NCBI RefSeq assembly: GCF_030733845.1
Contig: NZ_CP132311.1
Location: 3,477,501 to 3,541,500 of the forward strand
Direction: 5' to 3'
From: Shinella zoogloeoides
GTDB taxonomy: Bacteria > Pseudomonadota > Alphaproteobacteria > Rhizobiales > Rhizobiaceae
Length of the DNA stretch: 64,000 nucleotides
In this document: positions 1 to 8,927 of the stretch, one piece after another
Numbering within the stretch: position 1 is the first letter of the stretch
Layout of the letters: each line of letters opens with the position of its first letter
Translations under genes and position numbers: made by a program
The notes under the pieces: model-generated
Seen by the model: only the letters and a program-made list of their open reading frames with translations
The model's database searches: none
What the model was told of the DNA's origin: nothing

Positions 1-2
1 GC

Positions 3-311
3 TGGCTCGTCGAGGATTCCGTCTATCTGGCGCCGGAAGCGCGCGGCAAGGGCGTCGGCAAGGCGCTGCTCGCCGAGCTGATCCGGCGCTGTACGGATCT
101 CGGCTTCCGCCAGATGGTGGCCGTCATCGGCGGGGCGCACCCCGCCTCGATCGCGGTCCACAGCGCCGCCGGCTTCGAGCATTCGGGCCGCATGACGGCG
201 ACCGGCTTCAAGCACGGACGCTGGCTGGACACGGTCTTCATGCAGCGCGCGCTCGGCGAGGGCGCCGGCACGGAACCGTCGGGCGCGGACTATCCGGGAA
301 CGATGCGCTGA
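3..311 (+). CDS. GNAT-family N-acetyltransferase (phosphinothricin-acetyltransferase-like), 5' end outside window
   Basis: Only the C-terminal 102 residues are present and the frame is open from the window edge. The visible part carries the acetyl-CoA-binding signature of GNAT enzymes (APEARGKGVGKALL), then the motif IGGAHPASIAVHSAAGFEH and a conserved W-D segment near the end, which is the arrangement in the Pat/Bar branch that acetylates small amines such as phosphinothricin or methionine sulfoximine. The substrate cannot be read from sequence, so only the fold and chemistry are firm. The gene ends with TGA and points towards the DUF2794 gene on the other strand. Confidence 0.85.
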   Translation, partial: WLVEDSVYLAPEARGKGVGKALLAELIRRCTDLGFRQMVAVIGGAHPASIAVHSAAGFEHSGRMTATGFKHGRWLDTVFMQRALGEGAGTEPSGADYPGTMR

Positions 312-329
312 AATCGGAGCGGGAAATGC

Positions 330-704
330 CTACGTCTCGATGAGGCGCAGCACCTTGTCGAACACTTTCAGCACCTGGCTCAGCTCGTGGCCGCGCTTCA
401 GGATGGTGCCGTGCTGGTTGATGACGCTGTAGGCGCCTTGCTTGGCGGCCAGCTTGGGGTTCTTCTCGATGCGGTAGAGTGGCATTTCGCCCGAGCGCTT
501 GAAGACCGAGAACACCGCCCTGTCGCGCAGATGGTCGATGGCATAGTCGCGCCATTCGCCTTCGCCGACCATACGGCCATAGACCCAGAGGATTGCATCG
601 AGCTCCCGTCGATGGAAGGTCACCGGCAGCGGATCCTTGCTGCTGCGATATTCCGTGAGGTCGACCACGACGTTGGACGCCTGCAAATCCGGCTGATCGG
701 TCAT
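330..704 (-). CDS. DUF2794 family protein
   Basis: A 124-residue protein starting MTDQPDLQASNVVVDL. It matches the small DUF2794 family found in alphaproteobacteria, recognisable by the segment FHRRELDAILWVYGRMVGEGEWRDYAIDHL and the tail LYRIEKNPKLAAKQGAYSVI. The family has no assigned function. It has no signal peptide and no membrane segment, so it should be cytoplasmic. The open frame extends further upstream, but the start at 704 gives the normal family length and N-terminus. It faces the GNAT gene tail to tail, with 18 bases between the stops. Confidence 0.85.
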   Translation of the reverse strand: MTDQPDLQASNVVVDLTEYRSSKDPLPVTFHRRELDAILWVYGRMVGEGEWRDYAIDHLRDRAVFSVFKRSGEMPLYRIEKNPKLAAKQGAYSVINQHGTILKRGHELSQVLKVFDKVLRLIET

Positions 705-961
705 CGAATCTCCGCACCTTCCCTGTGACGGCACGGTGACAGTGTGCCTGACCGGCCCCGAAAAGCAAGGCGGATGGGGCAAAGTGCATGTTTTCGCAAA
801 AATCCGTCTCGCCGCATTTCAGACAAACAGACGCCCAAATTAAAGGAGAGAGTTCGCCGGTCGCAGCTCGTACCGGGCCCGCTGCCTTGTGCGGGAAGCC
901 GGCTCTGTACGCCAGCGTCTGTCGAAGCTGCCCTTTATTCCGTTGCCGGCAGCTTCGTCTC

Positions 962-1023
962 GGTCCGGTCCGTCTTTCTTCGAACCCTCAAGCCCCAGCC
1001 CCTCGAAGAAGCCGGACCGGACC
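962..1023. repeat. long imperfect hairpin between the DUF2794 and DUF1223 genes
   Basis: Bases 962-983 and 1003-1023 are near-perfect inverted copies (GGTCCGGTCC...TTCTTCGA and its complement) around a 19-base loop. The structure begins 17 bases beyond the stop of the leftward DUF1223 gene. No clear T-run follows on either strand, so it may act as an mRNA 3' stem rather than a classic intrinsic terminator. The rest of the 705-1039 interval shows no convincing gene. Confidence 0.6.
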
Positions 1024-1039
1024 TCCCCCGCAGGGGAAC

Positions 1040-1801
1040 CTATCGCGAAGCCTTGTCGCCCGTCAGCACCGTCGCGCCCAGGATGGCGCCCGGCGTATCG
1101 GCGCTCTTCATGCGCTGGAGCAGCACGGCGCAGCCGCCGGCTTTCTTTTTCTTCTTCAGCATGTCGGCGGGAAGCACCAGGTTCGTTTCCTTACCCTCCC
1201 ACATGCCGATGGTTTCCATGTCGGTCACCGCGTGCCAGTAGTTGACCGTCTTGCCGCGGTTCTCGCCCTTGTCGATGTTGATCGCGCGTTCGCGTTCGAA
1301 ATAGGCGATGACGATGTTGGCCTTGCCTTCGCCCGGCCCGACGCGGATGCGCAGCTCATCGTTCTTCACCTCGACATCGACGGGCACGTCGAGCCCCTTG
1401 CCCTCGCCCGGCATGGAGGCGATGCGCCCGCGAATGCCGGAAATGTCGGCGCCGTTGACATGCTCGCGGCCGTTCAGCACGGCCTGAGGCGTATAGACGC
1501 CGTTGCGACCGAACATGCGGGCATAGGCATATTGCCGGTCGGTATTGTCCTTGGAGGCGAGCGTGTCCGCCCAGCCGAGATAGTTCCAGTAGTCGACGTG
1601 GTAGGAAAGCGCGACGACCTCGCCCTCGCGCGCCAGCGTCTCGAGCGCCTTGTCGGCCGGCGGGCAGGACGAACAGCCCTGGCTGGTGAAGAGTTCGACG
1701 ACACCCTTGGGCTTTACGGCTTCCTCAGCGTGGGCGGCGCTGGCTCCGAGCGTCAGCAGGATCGCCAGACATTCCGGAATATACGGTCTCGGCATGATCA
1801 T
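1040..1801 (-). CDS. DUF1223 family secreted protein with thioredoxin-like fold
   Basis: About 253 residues with an N-terminal signal peptide (hydrophobic run ILLTLGASAAHA, likely cleaved before EEAVKPKG). The mature start reads VELFTSQGCSSCPPADKAL, the hallmark of DUF1223 proteins, with a Cys-x2-Cys pair where thioredoxins have their active site. The family is periplasmic and its function is not settled; a thiol or redox role is inference from the Cys pair. A run of five lysines lies near residue 220. The start is uncertain: ATG at 1801 or 1795, or TTG at 1807. It lies downstream of acnA on the same strand, beyond the acnA terminator, so it is probably transcribed separately. Confidence 0.85.
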   Translation of the reverse strand: MIMPRPYIPECLAILLTLGASAAHAEEAVKPKGVVELFTSQGCSSCPPADKALETLAREGEVVALSYHVDYWNYLGWADTLASKDNTDRQYAYARMFGRNGVYTPQAVLNGREHVNGADISGIRGRIASMPGEGKGLDVPVDVEVKNDELRIRVGPGEGKANIVIAYFERERAINIDKGENRGKTVNYWHAVTDMETIGMWEGKETNLVLPADMLKKKKKAGGCAVLLQRMKSADTPGAILGATVLTGDKASR

Positions 1802-1916
1802 TTCCAATGGAACGCCGGCAGAACGGCCAGCCTTTGAGCCGTCATACGCGCTTGCCGCTTCAACAGGAAGTCACGATGGAGTGAAACTGTCGGTTGGATT
1901 CCAGCGGCTGAAAACA

Positions 1917-1943
1917 GAAATGCCGGGGCTTTTGGCCCCGGCA
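1917..1943 (-). terminator. intrinsic terminator of acnA
   Basis: On the minus strand a perfect GC-rich stem (TGCCGGGGC / GCCCCGGCA) with a short AAAA loop is followed by a T-rich stretch (TTTCTGTTTT). It starts 25 bases after the acnA stop. Confidence 0.85.
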
Positions 1944-1967
1944 CGTCGCAGTTTAGGTCGCGTTCGA

Positions 1968-4661
1968 TCAGGCGGCGAGGTCGCGCAGAACGGTCTGCAG
2001 GATGCCGCCGTTGTTCATGTAGGTGACTTCGTCGAGCGTATCGATGCGGCAGAGGAGCGGAACCTCCTTCACCGTGCCATCGGAATAGGTGATCTTCGCG
2101 ATCTTCTTCTCGCGCGGCTTGATGTCGCCTTCCAGCCCGTCGATCGTGACGATCTCGTCGCCCTTGAGGTCGAGCGAGGCCCAGGTCGTGCCGTCCTCGA
2201 AGACGAAGGGCACGACGCCCATGCCGACGAGGTTGGAGCGGTGGATGCGCTCGAAGGACTGCGCCACCACGGCCTTGACGCCGAGCAGATTCGTGCCCTT
2301 GGCCGCCCAGTCGCGCGAGGAGCCGTTGCCGTATTCGACGCCGGCGAAGATGACGAGCGGAACGCCCTCGGCCTTGTACTTCATGGCCGCGTCGTAGATC
2401 GACATCTCTTCCTTGGACGGATAGTGGATGGTGTAGCCGCCTTCCTTGCCGTTCGGGCCGAGCATGTGGTTGCGGATGCGGATATTGGCGAAGGTGCCGC
2501 GCATCATGACTTCATGGTTGCCGCGGCGCGTGCCGTACTGGTTGAAGTCCGCAACGGCGACGCCGTTATGCGTGAGATACGCACCGGCCGGGGAAGCCGC
2601 CTTGATCGAGCCGGCCGGGGAAATGTGGTCGGTGGTGATCTTGTCGCCGAAGAGACCGAGGACGCGGGCGCCTTCGATGTTCTTGAGGCCCGAGCCGGTC
2701 TTGCCCATTCCGACGAAATAGGGCGGATTCTGCACATAGGTCGACTGGTCGTCCCAGGCATAGGTCTGACCGTCGGGCACCTGCACGGCCTGCCAGTTCT
2801 CGTCACCCTTGAACACGTCGGCATATTTCGCGGCATAGAGCGCGCGGGTGACGTATTTCAGGATGAATTCCTGGATCTCCTGCGAGGACGGCCAGATGTC
2901 CTTGAGGTAGACGGGGTTGCCGTCCCGGTCGTCGCCGATCGGCTCCTTCGTGAGGTCCTTCTGGACGGAACCGGCGAGCGCATAGGCGACGACGAGCGGC
3001 GGCGAGGCGAGGTAGTTCGCCTGCACGTCCGGCGAGATGCGGCCTTCGAAGTTGCGGTTGCCCGAGAGCACGCCCGCGGCGATCAGGCCCTTGTCGTTGA
3101 TCGTCTTGGAGATCGGACCCGGCAGCGGGCCGGAATTGCCGATGCAGGTCGTGCAGCCGAAGCCGACGAGGTTGAAGCCGAGCTTGTCGAGATCGGCCTG
3201 GAGGCCGGACTTGGCAAGGTATTCGCCAACCACCTGCGATCCGGGCGCCAGCGAGGTCTTCACCCACGGCTTGGTCTTCAGGCCCTTGGCGACCGCATTG
3301 CGGGCAAGAAGGCCCGCGGCGATGAGCACCGACGGGTTGGACGTGTTGGTGCAGGAGGTGATGGCGGCGATGGCGACGTCGCCGTGGCCGAGGTCGTAGT
3401 CGGTGCCTTCGACCGGGTAGCGGTTCTCGAGCTGGCCCGGCTTCTTGTAGTCGGCATCCATCGATGCGGCGAAGCCCGACGCGATGTTCTCCAGCGCGAT
3501 GCGGCCTTCCGGGCGCTTCGGGCCGGCCATGGCCGGAACCACGTCGCCGAGGTCGAGTTCGAGCGTGTCGGTGAAGACGAGGTCGGAGCCGTCGCCGTCA
3601 CGCCACATGCCCTGCGCCTTGGAATAGGCTTCGACCAGCGCGATGCGCTGCTCTTCGCGGCCCGACATGGTGAGGTAGTTGACGGTTTCGCTGTCGACCG
3701 GGAAGAAGCCGCAGGTCGCGCCGTATTCCGGGCCCATATTGCCGATCGTCGCACGGTCGGCGAGCGTCATGTTGTCGAGGCCGGGGCCGAAGAATTCGAC
3801 GAATTTGGAGACCACGCCCTTCTTGCGCAGCATCTGCACGACCATCAGCACGAGGTCGGTCGCCGTGACGCCTTCCTTGAGCTTGCCGGTCAGCTTGAAG
3901 CCGATGACCTCGGGCAGCAGCATTGAGACCGGCTGGCCAAGCATGGCGGCTTCCGCCTCGATGCCGCCAACGCCCCAGCCGAGAACGCCGAGGCCGTTGA
4001 TCATGGTCGTGTGGCTGTCCGTGCCCACGCAGGTATCCGGGTAGGCGATGATCTCGCCGTCTTCTTCCTTGGTCCAGACCGTCTGGCCCAGATACTCCAG
4101 ATTGACCTGATGACAGATGCCGGTGCCGGGCGGGACCACGCGGAAGTTCTGGAACGCCTGCTGGCCCCACTTGAGGAAGCGGTAACGCTCGCCGTTGCGC
4201 TGGTATTCCAGCTCCACGTTGCGGGCGAAGGCGGTCGGCGTGCCGAATTCGTCGACGATGACCGAGTGGTCGATGACGAGGTCGACGGGGACGAGCGGGT
4301 TGATCTTCTCCGGGTCGCCGCCGAGCGAGACCATCGCGTCGCGCATGGCCGCAAGGTCGACAACGGCGGGAACGCCGGTGAAGTCCTGCATCAGCACGCG
4401 CGCCGGGCGATAGGCGATCTCGTTTTCGACCGTGCCCTTGTTCGTCAGCCAGTCGACGACGGAGAGGATCTGCTCCTTGGTGACCGAGCGGCCGTCCTCG
4501 AAGCGCAGCAGGTTCTCTAGAAGCACCTTCATCGAGTAGGGCAGCTTCGAGACGCCCGCAAGGCCGTTCGCCTCAGCCTTGGGCAGGCTGTAATACACAT
4601 AGTCGGTGCCGCCCACCGTAAGGGTCGAACGACAATTGAAACTGTCTAGGGATTTGGACAC
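1968..4661 (-). CDS. acnA: aconitate hydratase AcnA
   Basis: An 897-residue cytoplasmic [4Fe-4S] enzyme that interconverts citrate and isocitrate in the TCA cycle, of full family length. The cluster ligands are visible as Cys437 ([10 protein letters not shown]) and Cys503/Cys506 (CTTCIGNSG). Active-site segments such as [21 protein letters not shown] and the C-terminal swivel domain ([13 protein letters not shown]) are present. I place the start at a GTG at 4661, giving [16 protein letters not shown], the usual rhizobial N-terminus. No ATG lies nearby, and the longer open frame upstream has unrelated composition. It is divergent from ccmA across a 268-base region that includes a small hairpin (4748-4772). 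Regulation cannot be read with confidence. Confidence 0.97.
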   Translation of the reverse strand: MSKSLDSFNCRSTLTVGGTDYVYYSLPKAEANGLAGVSKLPYSMKVLLENLLRFEDGRSVTKEQILSVVDWLTNKGTVENEIAYRPARVLMQDFTGVPAVVDLAAMRDAMVSLGGDPEKINPLVPVDLVIDHSVIVDEFGTPTAFARNVELEYQRNGERYRFLKWGQQAFQNFRVVPPGTGICHQVNLEYLGQTVWTKEEDGEIIAYPDTCVGTDSHTTMINGLGVLGWGVGGIEAEAAMLGQPVSMLLPEVIGFKLTGKLKEGVTATDLVLMVVQMLRKKGVVSKFVEFFGPGLDNMTLADRATIGNMGPEYGATCGFFPVDSETVNYLTMSGREEQRIALVEAYSKAQGMWRDGDGSDLVFTDTLELDLGDVVPAMAGPKRPEGRIALENIASGFAASMDADYKKPGQLENRYPVEGTDYDLGHGDVAIAAITSCTNTSNPSVLIAAGLLARNAVAKGLKTKPWVKTSLAPGSQVVGEYLAKSGLQADLDKLGFNLVGFGCTTCIGNSGPLPGPISKTINDKGLIAAGVLSGNRNFEGRISPDVQANYLASPPLVVAYALAGSVQKDLTKEPIGDDRDGNPVYLKDIWPSSQEIQEFILKYVTRALYAAKYADVFKGDENWQAVQVPDGQTYAWDDQSTYVQNPPYFVGMGKTGSGLKNIEGARVLGLFGDKITTDHISPAGSIKAASPAGAYLTHNGVAVADFNQYGTRRGNHEVMMRGTFANIRIRNHMLGPNGKEGGYTIHYPSKEEMSIYDAAMKYKAEGVPLVIFAGVEYGNGSSRDWAAKGTNLLGVKAVVAQSFERIHRSNLVGMGVVPFVFEDGTTWASLDLKGDEIVTIDGLEGDIKPREKKIAKITYSDGTVKEVPLLCRIDTLDEVTYMNNGGILQTVLRDLAA

Positions 4662-4929
4662 TTTATACCCCGTCTCGTCTGGCGCCAGAAAGCTGACGTA
4701 CGAACGCCCGAGCGCTTGTGAAGCGCGTATGGGATGCGGGTGCGGCCATTTCCGCTGTCCGTACGCGGAAATCATTCCCGTGTTCGGCGCTTGGATGAAA
4801 TTCACGCCGACCGCTGGCGTGTTGCGGGCGTTATAGATAATTTCCAGAAAACGTTCCAGAGCGCTTATAGGCAAAACGGGACAATTTTTTTGCGTTGCGA
4901 CCAAGGTCGTAAAGGGAAAGTGAACAGTC

Positions 4930-5571
4930 ATGCGGCTCGTCGCCGAGGGATTGAGCGCCAAGCGCGGCGAAGACCTGATTTTCCAAGATATTTCCTTTGA
5001 AATCGCCCGCGGCGAAGCACTTGTCGTCAAGGGTCCGAACGGTTCCGGCAAGTCGACGCTGCTCAGGGTCGTGGCGGGGCTGCTGCCGGCTGAAGCGGGG
5101 TCGGCGAAACTCCTTGCTGCAGCGCACCCGGTCGAGCGCGTCGGTGAGGCGGCGCACTATCTCGGGCACCGCAACGCGATGAAGCGGGAACTGACCGTCG
5201 CGGAGAATCTCGGCTTCTGGAAATCTTTCTTCGGCGACTTTGCTGGTGGCGCGGGCATGTCTGTCACCGAGGCGGTCGAGGCGGTCGGCCTCGGCGGCAT
5301 CGCCCACCTTCCCTTCGGCTACCTCTCGGCCGGCCAGCAACGCCGCATGGCCATGGCGAAGCTGCTCGTTTCCTGGCGCCCGGTCTGGATCCTCGACGAG
5401 CCGACGGCCGCGCTCGACGCCGCCGCCGAAACGATGTTCGCCGGCTTGGTTACGGCTCACCTTGCCCGCGGCGGAATCGCGCTTGCCGCAACGCACCAGC
5501 CGCTGGGGCTGGAGGGGGTGAAGGAACTCAGGATGACCGGATTTGCGGGTGCGATGGAGGATGTGTGGTGA
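4930..5571 (+). CDS. ccmA: heme ABC exporter ATP-binding protein CcmA
   Basis: A 213-residue ATPase of the CcmABCD system that releases holo-CcmE for cytochrome c maturation. It has a Walker A (GPNGSGKST), an ABC signature (LSAGQQRRM), a Walker B ([11 protein letters not shown]) and an H-loop (ATHQPL). The length and the signature spelling with two glutamines fit CcmA rather than a generic ABC ATPase. It is the first gene of the ccm set ccmA-B-C-D-G, but a 202-base gap holding an inverted repeat separates it from ccmB. The ATG at 4930 follows a purine-rich AAAGGGAAAG stretch. Confidence 0.95.
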   Translation: MRLVAEGLSAKRGEDLIFQDISFEIARGEALVVKGPNGSGKSTLLRVVAGLLPAEAGSAKLLAAAHPVERVGEAAHYLGHRNAMKRELTVAENLGFWKSFFGDFAGGAGMSVTEAVEAVGLGGIAHLPFGYLSAGQQRRMAMAKLLVSWRPVWILDEPTAALDAAAETMFAGLVTAHLARGGIALAATHQPLGLEGVKELRMTGFAGAMEDVW

Positions 5572-5590
5572 TAGGCGTGCACGCGGTTAC

Positions 5591-5742
5591 CCCGCTCTGC
5601 CCTGCCGGGCATCTCCCCCTCAAGGGGGGAGATTGGCAGGACTCAAGCCGATCGCCCGGTTTTCAGCGCCGGTTTTTGGGGAAACGCCGCAACGATTCGA
5701 TCTCCCCCCTTGAGGGGGAGATGCCCGGCAGGGCAGAGGGGG
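5591..5742. repeat. palindromic intergenic element (REP/RIME-like) between ccmA and ccmB
   Basis: Two arms of about 42 bases (5591-5632 and 5700-5742) are nearly exact inverted copies. Each arm also contains its own palindrome, ATCTCCCCCT..AGGGGGAGAT, beside CTGCCCTGCCGGGC. The arms bracket about 67 bases with no coding potential. The architecture matches the non-coding palindromic mosaic elements common between genes in Rhizobiales. It has no transposase and no clear target duplication. It sits inside what is otherwise a tightly packed ccm operon. Confidence 0.8.
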
Positions 5743-5773
5743 GGGAGCACCCGCAAACCCCAAAGGCCCCAGC

Positions 5774-6433
5774 ATGATCGCCCTCCTCGCCCGCGACCTC
5801 AAGCTCTCCGTGCGCGCCGGCGGCGGCGCCTTGGTCGGCGTGCTGTTCTTCATGACGGTCGTCGCCGTCATCCCCTTCGGCGTCGGCCCCGACCTCAACC
5901 TCCTCTCCCGCATCGGCCCGGCGATCCTTTGGATCGGCGCGCTGCTGGCCGCCCTGCTCGGCCTCGACCGGCTGTTCCAGGCCGAGCGCGAGGACGGCTC
6001 GCTCGATCTCCTGCTGATGCAGGAGACGCCGCTGGTGCTGACGGTCTTCATCAAGTGCCTCGCGCACTGGATCGCGACCGGCCTGCCGCTGGTCGTCGCC
6101 TCGCCGCTGCTCGGCCTCTTCATGAACATGGACGAGACGGCGATCGGTGCGACGACGCTGACGCTGCTTGCCGGCACGCCCGCCATCACCTTCATCGGCG
6201 CGGCGGGCGCGGCGGTCGCGGTAGCTTTGCCGCGCGGCGGCCTGCTCGTCTCCATCCTCGTGCTGCCGCTCGCCATTCCCGTGCTGATCTTCGGGGTGAG
6301 CGCCGTCTATGCGGCGATCCAGGACCCGGCGCCCTTCCTGCCGTCCTTCCTCATTCTCGTCGCGCTCAACCTCGCCTTCGCGGTCATCGGTCCCGTTGCG
6401 GCCGCCGCGGCACTTCGTCTTTCGAGCGACTGA
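5774..6433 (+). CDS. ccmB: heme exporter membrane protein CcmB
   Basis: A 219-residue integral membrane protein with about six hydrophobic segments, the usual length for CcmB. The sequence starts MIALLARDLKLSVRAGGG and contains the family feature FQAEREDGSLDLLLMQ between the second and third membrane segments. It pairs with CcmA as the permease part of the complex that releases heme-loaded CcmE. The ATG at 5774 comes shortly after the palindromic element. ccmC follows after 80 bases. Confidence 0.95.
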   Translation: MIALLARDLKLSVRAGGGALVGVLFFMTVVAVIPFGVGPDLNLLSRIGPAILWIGALLAALLGLDRLFQAEREDGSLDLLLMQETPLVLTVFIKCLAHWIATGLPLVVASPLLGLFMNMDETAIGATTLTLLAGTPAITFIGAAGAAVAVALPRGGLLVSILVLPLAIPVLIFGVSAVYAAIQDPAPFLPSFLILVALNLAFAVIGPVAAAAALRLSSD

Positions 6434-6513
6434 CGCTAATGTGATTGCCGCAGATCAATTGAAGATAGGGTGCTGACGCGTTAAAGAACCATCCGACACG
6501 TTGAAGGGCCCCC

Positions 6514-7284
6514 ATGAGCGAACCGAGCCTTGCCATCCGCAAATTCAGCGACCTCGCCAACCCGACGCGGTTCCTGGCGCTGGTCGCCACCGTCTGGCCC
6601 TGGCTTGCCGGGCTGACGCTCTGTCTCTTCGCGGTCGGGCTCTACCTTTCCTTCGCCACGCTCGGCGATTACCAGCAGGGCGAGACGGTCCGCATCATGT
6701 ATGTACATGTGCCCGCCGCCTGGCTCTCCATGATGTGCTACACGGTCATGGCGCTGTCGGCGCTCGGCACGCTCGTCTGGCGCCATCCGCTCGCCGACGT
6801 CTCGGCCAAGGCGGCCGCGCCCATCGGCGCCTGCTTCACGCTCGTCGCCCTCATCACCGGCTCGCTCTGGGGCAAGCCGATGTGGGGTACCTGGTGGGTG
6901 TGGGATGCGCGGCTGACCTCGGTCTTCGTGCTGTTCCTAATGTATCTCGGCCTGATCGCGCTCGGCCGGGCAATGGACGACCCGACGCGTGCCGCCAAGG
7001 TCAGCGCCGTGCTGATCCTCGTCGGCTTCGTCAACATCCCGATCATCAAATTCTCCGTCGAATGGTGGAACACGCTGCACCAGCCGGCCAGCGTCATCCG
7101 CATGGACGGCCCGACCATCGATCCGGAATTCCTCTGGCCGCTCGTCGTGATGGCACTCGCCTTCACCCTGCTGTTCTTCACCCTGCATATCCTGGCCATG
7201 CGCAACGAGATCCTGCGCCGCCGCATCGCGGTGTTGCGCCGTCATGCGGCCCGCTCGGCCGGACGCACGGGAGGCGCCGCATGA
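6514..7284 (+). CDS. ccmC: heme ABC transporter permease CcmC
   Basis: A 256-residue membrane protein that delivers heme to CcmE. It carries the tryptophan-rich periplasmic motif of the heme-handling family (WGTWWVWDARLTS, near residues 128-140) with conserved histidines on both sides (YVHVPAAW and WNTLHQPAS). Six membrane segments are visible. Its stop overlaps the ccmD start in an ATGA, so ccmC and ccmD are translationally linked. Confidence 0.96.
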   Translation: MSEPSLAIRKFSDLANPTRFLALVATVWPWLAGLTLCLFAVGLYLSFATLGDYQQGETVRIMYVHVPAAWLSMMCYTVMALSALGTLVWRHPLADVSAKAAAPIGACFTLVALITGSLWGKPMWGTWWVWDARLTSVFVLFLMYLGLIALGRAMDDPTRAAKVSAVLILVGFVNIPIIKFSVEWWNTLHQPASVIRMDGPTIDPEFLWPLVVMALAFTLLFFTLHILAMRNEILRRRIAVLRRHAARSAGRTGGAA

Positions 7285-7448
7285 GCCACACCTTCTACGT
7301 CATGGCTTCCTACATCGCCGCCTTCGCCGTCACGGTCGGCCTCGTGCTCTGGGTCTGGCTCGACCATCGCAGCCGCCATCGCGAGCTGGAGCAGCTCGAA
7401 GCCGCCGGCATCCGCCGCCGGTCCGCCCGCACCGAGGACGCAGGATGA
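7281..7448 (+). CDS. ccmD: heme exporter protein CcmD
   Basis: A 55-residue protein starting MSHTFYVMASYIAAFAV, with one membrane segment (residues about 7-28, ending VLWVWLDHRS) and a basic cytoplasmic tail (RHRELEQLEAAGIRRRSA). This size and layout, and the position between ccmC and ccmG, identify CcmD, the small subunit of the CcmABC complex needed to release holo-CcmE. It overlaps ccmC by four bases at the start and ccmG by four bases at the end. Confidence 0.92.
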   Translation: MSHTFYVMASYIAAFAVTVGLVLWVWLDHRSRHRELEQLEAAGIRRRSARTEDAG

Positions 7449-8059
7449 GCGAGAGCGAAGGCGATGCCGAAGGCGCCGGCACCCGCACGCGCCTGATCCT
7501 CGCCGCGCTGCCGCTGGCGATCTTCCTCGGCCTCGCGCTGATCTTCTGGACGCAGCTCAATTCCGGCCGCAACATCTCGGAAATCCCCTCCGCCCTGATC
7601 GGCACCAAGGCGCCCTGGCGTGATCTGGAACCGCTCGCCGGCGCGACGAAGGACGGCGCGCCGGTGCCGGCCCTCACCGCCGAACCCGGCAAAGGTAAGC
7701 TGACGCTCGTCAATTTCTGGGCCTCCTGGTGCGTGCCCTGCCGGCAGGAGCATCCGGTGATTATGGCGCTGTCGAAGGATCCGCGCCTCACCGTCGTCGG
7801 CGTCAACTACAAGGACGGCAGCGAGAACGCCCTGCGCTTCCTCGGCGAGCTCGGCAACCCCTTCTCCGCCATCGGCCTCGACCCGGTCGGCAAGATGGCC
7901 ATCGACTGGGGCGTCTACGGCATCCCGGAATCCTACCTCGTCGGCCCCGACGGCACGATACTCTACAAGAAGGTCGGCCCCTTCGACGACAGGAGTTTGA
8001 AGGAAGGCCTCTATCCGGCGATCGAGAAGGCGCTGGGCGCACAGGCCCCGGCGGGATAA
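7445..8059 (+). CDS. ccmG: thiol:disulfide interchange protein CcmG (DsbE/CycY)
   Basis: A 204-residue membrane-anchored periplasmic thioredoxin. It has an N-terminal membrane segment (residues about 17-36) followed by a thioredoxin domain with the active site WASWCVPCRQEHP and the family segment GVYGIPESYLVGPDG. CcmG keeps the CxxCH heme-binding cysteines of apocytochrome c reduced. Its ATG lies inside the end of ccmD (ATGA overlap). It is the last gene of the ccm set; a palindromic element follows, and ccmE/F/H are not in the window. Confidence 0.95.
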   Translation: MSESEGDAEGAGTRTRLILAALPLAIFLGLALIFWTQLNSGRNISEIPSALIGTKAPWRDLEPLAGATKDGAPVPALTAEPGKGKLTLVNFWASWCVPCRQEHPVIMALSKDPRLTVVGVNYKDGSENALRFLGELGNPFSAIGLDPVGKMAIDWGVYGIPESYLVGPDGTILYKKVGPFDDRSLKEGLYPAIEKALGAQAPAG

Positions 8060-8076
8060 TCCTCCTCCCCTAACCC

Positions 8077-8220
8077 TCCTCCGTCATCCCGGCCTTGAGC
8101 CGGAATCCAGCCACCGCGCGTCCGCGCGGTGAGAGAACACTTTGGGTCCGTTGAAGGAATCTTCCGCGCTCACGGACGTGAGCGCGCTGGATGCCGGCTC
8201 AAGGCCGGCATGACGGAGGA
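8077..8220. repeat. 144-base compound palindromic element after ccmG
   Basis: Terminal arms 8077-8111 and 8186-8220 are inverted copies with two mismatches (core CGGCCTTGAGCCGG). Two internal hairpins lie at 8113-8130 (ACCGCGCG..CGCGCGGT type) and 8167-8186 (GCGCTCACGGACGTGAGCGC). No reading frame fits. It lies between the convergent ccmG and YciB-like genes and may also end transcription. A shorter relative of the core occurs at 34097-34125. Confidence 0.75.
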
Positions 8221-8276
8221 GAGGGAGGCGGCAAATTACGGCGGTCACACCTGCCGAACTGGCTTGGAAGCCTAGT

Positions 8277-8927
8277 TTACGGCGTCGTGCCCTCTTCCGG
8301 CGGCTCGGCAGAGTGCCGCATGATCAGCGGCATCTGCGAGAGCGTGAAGAGGATGGTGATCGGCATCGTGCCCCAAACCTTGAAGGCCACCCAGAAGTCC
8401 GTCGAGAAATTGCGCCAGACCACTTCGTTCATCACGGCGAGCACGACGAAGAACAGGCCCCAGCGCAGCGTCAGCTTGCGCCAGCCCTCGTCCGTCAGCT
8501 TGAAGGCGGCGTGGAAGACGTAGCCGAGCAGGGATTTTCCGAACAGCAGGCCGCCGAGCAGGATCGCGCCGAACAGCGTGTTGACGATGGTCGGCTTCAT
8601 CTTGATGAACGTGTCGTTCTGCAGCCAGAGCGTCAGCGCGCCGAAGACGAAGACGACGATGCCGGAGATCAGCGGCATCATCGGCAGCGTGCGCGTCAGC
8701 ACCCAGGAGACGACGAGCGCAAGCGCGGTAGCGGCCATGAAGAGACCGGTCGCGATGAAGATCGGCCCGCCCATCTCGGCAAGCACGGGAAAGTGCGACG
8801 CCAGCCATTCGCCGCGGGAATTGGCGAAGAAGAACACGACGAGCGGGCCCAGTTCCAGCACCATCTTGAGGAGCGGGCTGACCTTCTCCTCCGCCTTGGC
8901 CGGGGCGTCCAGCGTTGCCTTGCTCAT
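8277..8927 (-). CDS. inner-membrane septation-protein-A-like protein (YciB/IspZ family)
   Basis: A 216-residue protein with about five to six membrane segments and the YciB family signatures [14 protein letters not shown] near the N-terminus, [11 protein letters not shown] in the middle and [20 protein letters not shown] near the end. The family is called septation protein A or intracellular septation protein; in E. coli YciB it affects cell-envelope synthesis. Its ATG overlaps the ftsY stop by four bases (ATGA), so it is translationally coupled to ftsY. An N-terminal extension of about 20 residues precedes the first membrane segment. Confidence 0.93.
   Translation of the reverse strand: MSKATLDAPAKAEEKVSPLLKMVLELGPLVVFFFANSRGEWLASHFPVLAEMGGPIFIATGLFMAATALALVVSWVLTRTLPMMPLISGIVVFVFGALTLWLQNDTFIKMKPTIVNTLFGAILLGGLLFGKSLLGYVFHAAFKLTDEGWRKLTLRWGLFFVVLAVMNEVVWRNFSTDFWVAFKVWGTMPITILFTLSQMPLIMRHSAEPPEEGTTP

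Noticed and set aside
1650..3926. 758-codon plus-strand frame opposite acnA
   Set aside because: A composition artefact of GC-rich codon bias on the complement of acnA; no family-like sequence.
4662..5051. N-terminal extension of acnA up to 5051
   Set aside because: It would overlap ccmA on the other strand and has no similarity to aconitase; the GTG at 4661 gives the family N-terminus.
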